From Bradyrhizobium arachidis (lineage in GTDB: Bacteria; Pseudomonadota; Alphaproteobacteria; Rhizobiales; Xanthobacteraceae): a stretch of DNA of 64,000 nucleotides. Numbering within the stretch: the first letter of the stretch is position 1; each line of letters starts with the position of its first letter. The DNA lies in assembly GCF_024758505.1 (NCBI RefSeq), contig NZ_CP077970.1, positions 4,836,001-4,900,000 on the forward strand, given 5' to 3'. The translations under genes and the position numbers were made by a program. Below are positions 62,096 through 64,000 of the stretch, one piece after another. The notes beneath the pieces were generated by a model. The model did not search any database, was not told the origin of the DNA, and saw nothing but the letters and a program-made list of their open reading frames with translations.

Positions 62096-63079
62096 CTACG
62101 GCCAGTCGGCGAAGTTGAGCATCGGTCGCGACCGCCCGCTCCTTTCCCGTGCGGCGACGCGCTTGCGCCAGGCGCCCGGCGCCTCGCCGGTGTGCTTGCG
62201 GAAGAAGCGGCTGAAATAGGCGGTGTCCTTGAAGCCGAGCGCGAAGGCAATCTGCTTCACCGTTGCCGTGCCCGCCTCCAGCCGCGTCGCGGCCTCCTTG
62301 ACCACGCGCTGCTGGATCAGCGCGATCGGCGAGCGCTTCAGCTCGCGGCTGCACAGCGCATGCAGGCGGTCCGGCGTCATCCCAAGCAGGCCGGCGTAGT
62401 CGGCCACCCGCAATTGCTGGTGATAGCGCTCCTCGAGCAGGCGCCGGAAGCGGCTGAGGATCTCGGCGCTGCTGCCCTCCTCCTCCGGCTCGCTGTCGGC
62501 GGCGAACAGACGCCAGAAGCGCAGCACGCAGAGCGTCAACTCGGCCGACATGATCGAGGCCGCGCCGTTGCGCGCCGGCGCCGCGATCTCGCTGGCAATG
62601 GCCGCAATCGAACGCGACACCGCGGTGACGAGGTCGGGCTCGACCGGGAGCGCGAGGATGCCGCGCGCGCCGTCGAGGGCCAGATAGGCCGGCTCGGCCG
62701 AAGGCGGTAGATAGCGATGCCACGCGCCCGGCCGCAGGCGGAGCAGCGCGGCTGGCGAACCCGCCGCCAGGTCCAGATGCGCGGCACATTCCGGCGGTAG
62801 CCAGACGAGCGCTGGACCCGACAGGGCGACGGTCTCGCCCTCGCCCGAGACCTCTGCGGCGCCGCCACGATGCAGGCAGAGCAGGTGGATGAAGGGACGC
62901 GCCGCCTTTGAAGCCAGCGACCAGCGTCGCGCCTCGTAGTGTGATGTGATGATTTCGGCACCAATCGCGGCGGGCCCGCCGGTCGGGGCCATAACCGGGA
63001 TCCGGCCCGCCCCCGCGACCCCTCGACGCACTCGGCCCGGTTCGCCGGAATCGTCCAACCAATCGCCAGAATTGTCCAT
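62096..63079 (-). CDS. AraC-family transcription regulator
   Basis: Protein of 327 residues. A cupin-like N-terminal sensing region (HLLCLHRGGAAEVSGEGETVAL, PALVWLPPECAAHLDLA) and a C-terminal pair of helix-turn-helices (LRVADYAGLLGMTPDRLHALC and ATVKQIAFALGFKDTAYFSRFF, then RKHTGEAPGAWR). ATG 63079 is chosen. It is divergent from the amino-acid-type binding protein at 63204 and likely regulates it; ligand unknown. Confidence 0.9.
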   Translation of the reverse strand: MDNSGDWLDDSGEPGRVRRGVAGAGRIPVMAPTGGPAAIGAEIITSHYEARRWSLASKAARPFIHLLCLHRGGAAEVSGEGETVALSGPALVWLPPECAAHLDLAAGSPAALLRLRPGAWHRYLPPSAEPAYLALDGARGILALPVEPDLVTAVSRSIAAIASEIAAPARNGAASIMSAELTLCVLRFWRLFAADSEPEEEGSSAEILSRFRRLLEERYHQQLRVADYAGLLGMTPDRLHALCSRELKRSPIALIQQRVVKEAATRLEAGTATVKQIAFALGFKDTAYFSRFFRKHTGEAPGAWRKRVAARERSGRSRPMLNFADWP

Positions 63080-63203
63080 TGCGCGAGCAAAGCCGAGGGT
63101 GCTTGCTGGGTCAAGTCCCGACCGCGGCAGTGCGTGAAGCTGCTCAAAGAAGCCGGGACCGGACAGGAAACGGCCTGCGTTCAATTCGGAGGGAGGATCG
63201 ACA

Positions 63204-64000
63204 TGATTTCGGCGAACCGTCGAACGTTGCTGCGCATCACGAGTCTTGCGGCTGCAGCCGCTGCACTCGGGAGCTTCACATCCGCGGCCGAGGCACAGGA
63301 GAAGATCCGCATCGGCTACTCGATTTCGAAGACCGGCCCCTATGCCGGCGGCGCCAGCATCACCACGCTGCCCAATTACGAATTGTGGGTGAAGGACGTG
63401 AATGCGGCTGGCGGCATCAAGGTCGGCGACAAGAAGCTGCCCATCGAGGTCGTCGAATATGACGACCGCAGCAGCTCCGAAGAGGCGGTGAAGGCGATCG
63501 AGCGCCTCGCCAACCAGGACAAGGTCGATTTCATCCTCTCGCCCTGGAGCACCGGTCTCAACCTGGCCGTCGGCCCGACCCTGAACCGGCTCGGCTACCC
63601 TCACCTCGCCGTCACCTCCGTCACCGACAAGGCGCCGGAGCTGGCAAAACGCTGGTCGAACGCGACGTTCTGGCTCGGCACGTCAGCGCAGATCTCTGAA
63701 GGGCTCGCTGAGCTCTTGGGCAAGCTCAAGAGCGAGGGCAAGATCGGCTCCAACATCGCCATGGTGAGCGTTGCCGACCAGTTCGGCATCGAGTTGTCGG
63801 CTGCCGGCCGCGAGGCCTTCAAGAAGGCGGGCTTCACGCTCGCCTATGACAAGACCTATCCGATGGGGTCGCAGGACCTGCAGCCGCTGCTGAAGGACGC
63901 GATCGCCGCGAATCCGGATGCGTTCATCGCCTTCAGCTATCCGCCTGACACGATTGCGCTCACCGAGCAGGCACAGCTCCTCAAGTTCAATCCGAAGGTC
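63204..64000 (+). CDS. Branched-chain amino-acid-type ABC substrate-binding protein (partial, 3' end missing)
   Basis: Periplasmic-binding-protein type I family (LivK-like). At least 265 residues run to the edge. A twin-arginine-like signal (NRRTLLRITSLAAAAAALG) ends at EAQE. Then IRIGYSISKTGPYAGGASI, LWVKDVNAAGGIKVG, VEYDDRSSSEEAVKAIERL and FILSPWSTGLNLAV, the pattern of LivK-type proteins. A GGAGG Shine-Dalgarno precedes the ATG. Divergent from the AraC gene; other Liv transporter genes would lie beyond the window. Confidence 0.9.

Noticed and set aside
61944..63062. N-terminal extension of the TAXI-type binding protein frame
   Set aside because: The frame stays open but lies antisense/out of frame to the AraC gene; the true protein begins at the ATG at 61943 before its membrane helix.
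1..64000. CRISPR arrays and insertion sequences
   Set aside because: No regularly spaced repeats and no transposase-like protein were seen anywhere in the window.

Overview
The window is GC-rich alphaproteobacterial chromosome and most likely comes from Bradyrhizobium or a close relative. Three things suggest this: intergenic palindromic repeats of the type that recur in Bradyrhizobium and Rhodopseudomonas genomes (12671-12792, 13354-13401, 47928-48033), the conserved block rlpA / D-Ala-D-Ala carboxypeptidase / tmk / holB / metG / tatD / MBL hydrolase, and an ATPase-inhibitor zeta (DUF1476) gene. No computation or database search was run; all family names come from reading motifs.

Layout. 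(1) 1-5210: the end of a peptide/nickel-type ABC importer operon (binding protein, two ATPases, two permeases). (2) 5231-9479, minus strand: a compact ribosomal peptide cluster of the TOMM/LAP (azole-modified peptide) class. It holds a 145-residue precursor ending in a 17-cysteine core, a fused leader-binding/YcaO cyclodehydratase and a SagB-type dehydrogenase. A 14-bp stem-loop lies between precursor and enzymes. No exporter, protease or immunity gene is recognisable next to it. (3) 9715-13349: glyoxalase-like protein, ilvD and a small secreted Cys/Gln/Tyr-rich protein. (4) 13643-31907: tRNA-Ser(UGA) followed by an 18-kb genomic island bounded by a perfect 25-bp repeat of the tRNA 3' end. The cargo is an envelope-efflux module: a porin-like barrel protein, two RND pump subunits with a truncated adaptor between them, four secreted proteins of unknown function, a peptidoglycan-binding adaptor and a MacB-like ABC exporter. 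No integrase is visible.

(5) 31946-37357: a surface-glycan group (DegT aminotransferase, GT4 glycosyltransferase with a repetitive basic tail, polysaccharide deacetylase-like protein, GNAT-like protein). (6) 37.4-42.9 kb: small genes, hairpins, a frameshifted Crp/Fnr regulator and a UPF0114 membrane protein. (7) 42899-52668: housekeeping genes, including a methionyl-tRNA synthetase with a roughly 145-residue histone-H1-like Lys/Ala tail. (8) 52676-64000: a short autotransporter, then a TRAP transporter operon with an acyl-CoA synthetase, a TetR/O-methyltransferase divergent pair, a TAXI-type TRAP binding protein, an AraC regulator and the start of a branched-chain amino-acid-type binding protein.

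The two segments most likely to be biologically new are the azole-peptide cluster and the tRNA-Ser island. The cluster can be expected to turn cysteines of the precursor into thiazol(in)es. The island looks like a transferred composite efflux system whose two RND subunits differ at the proton-relay position.
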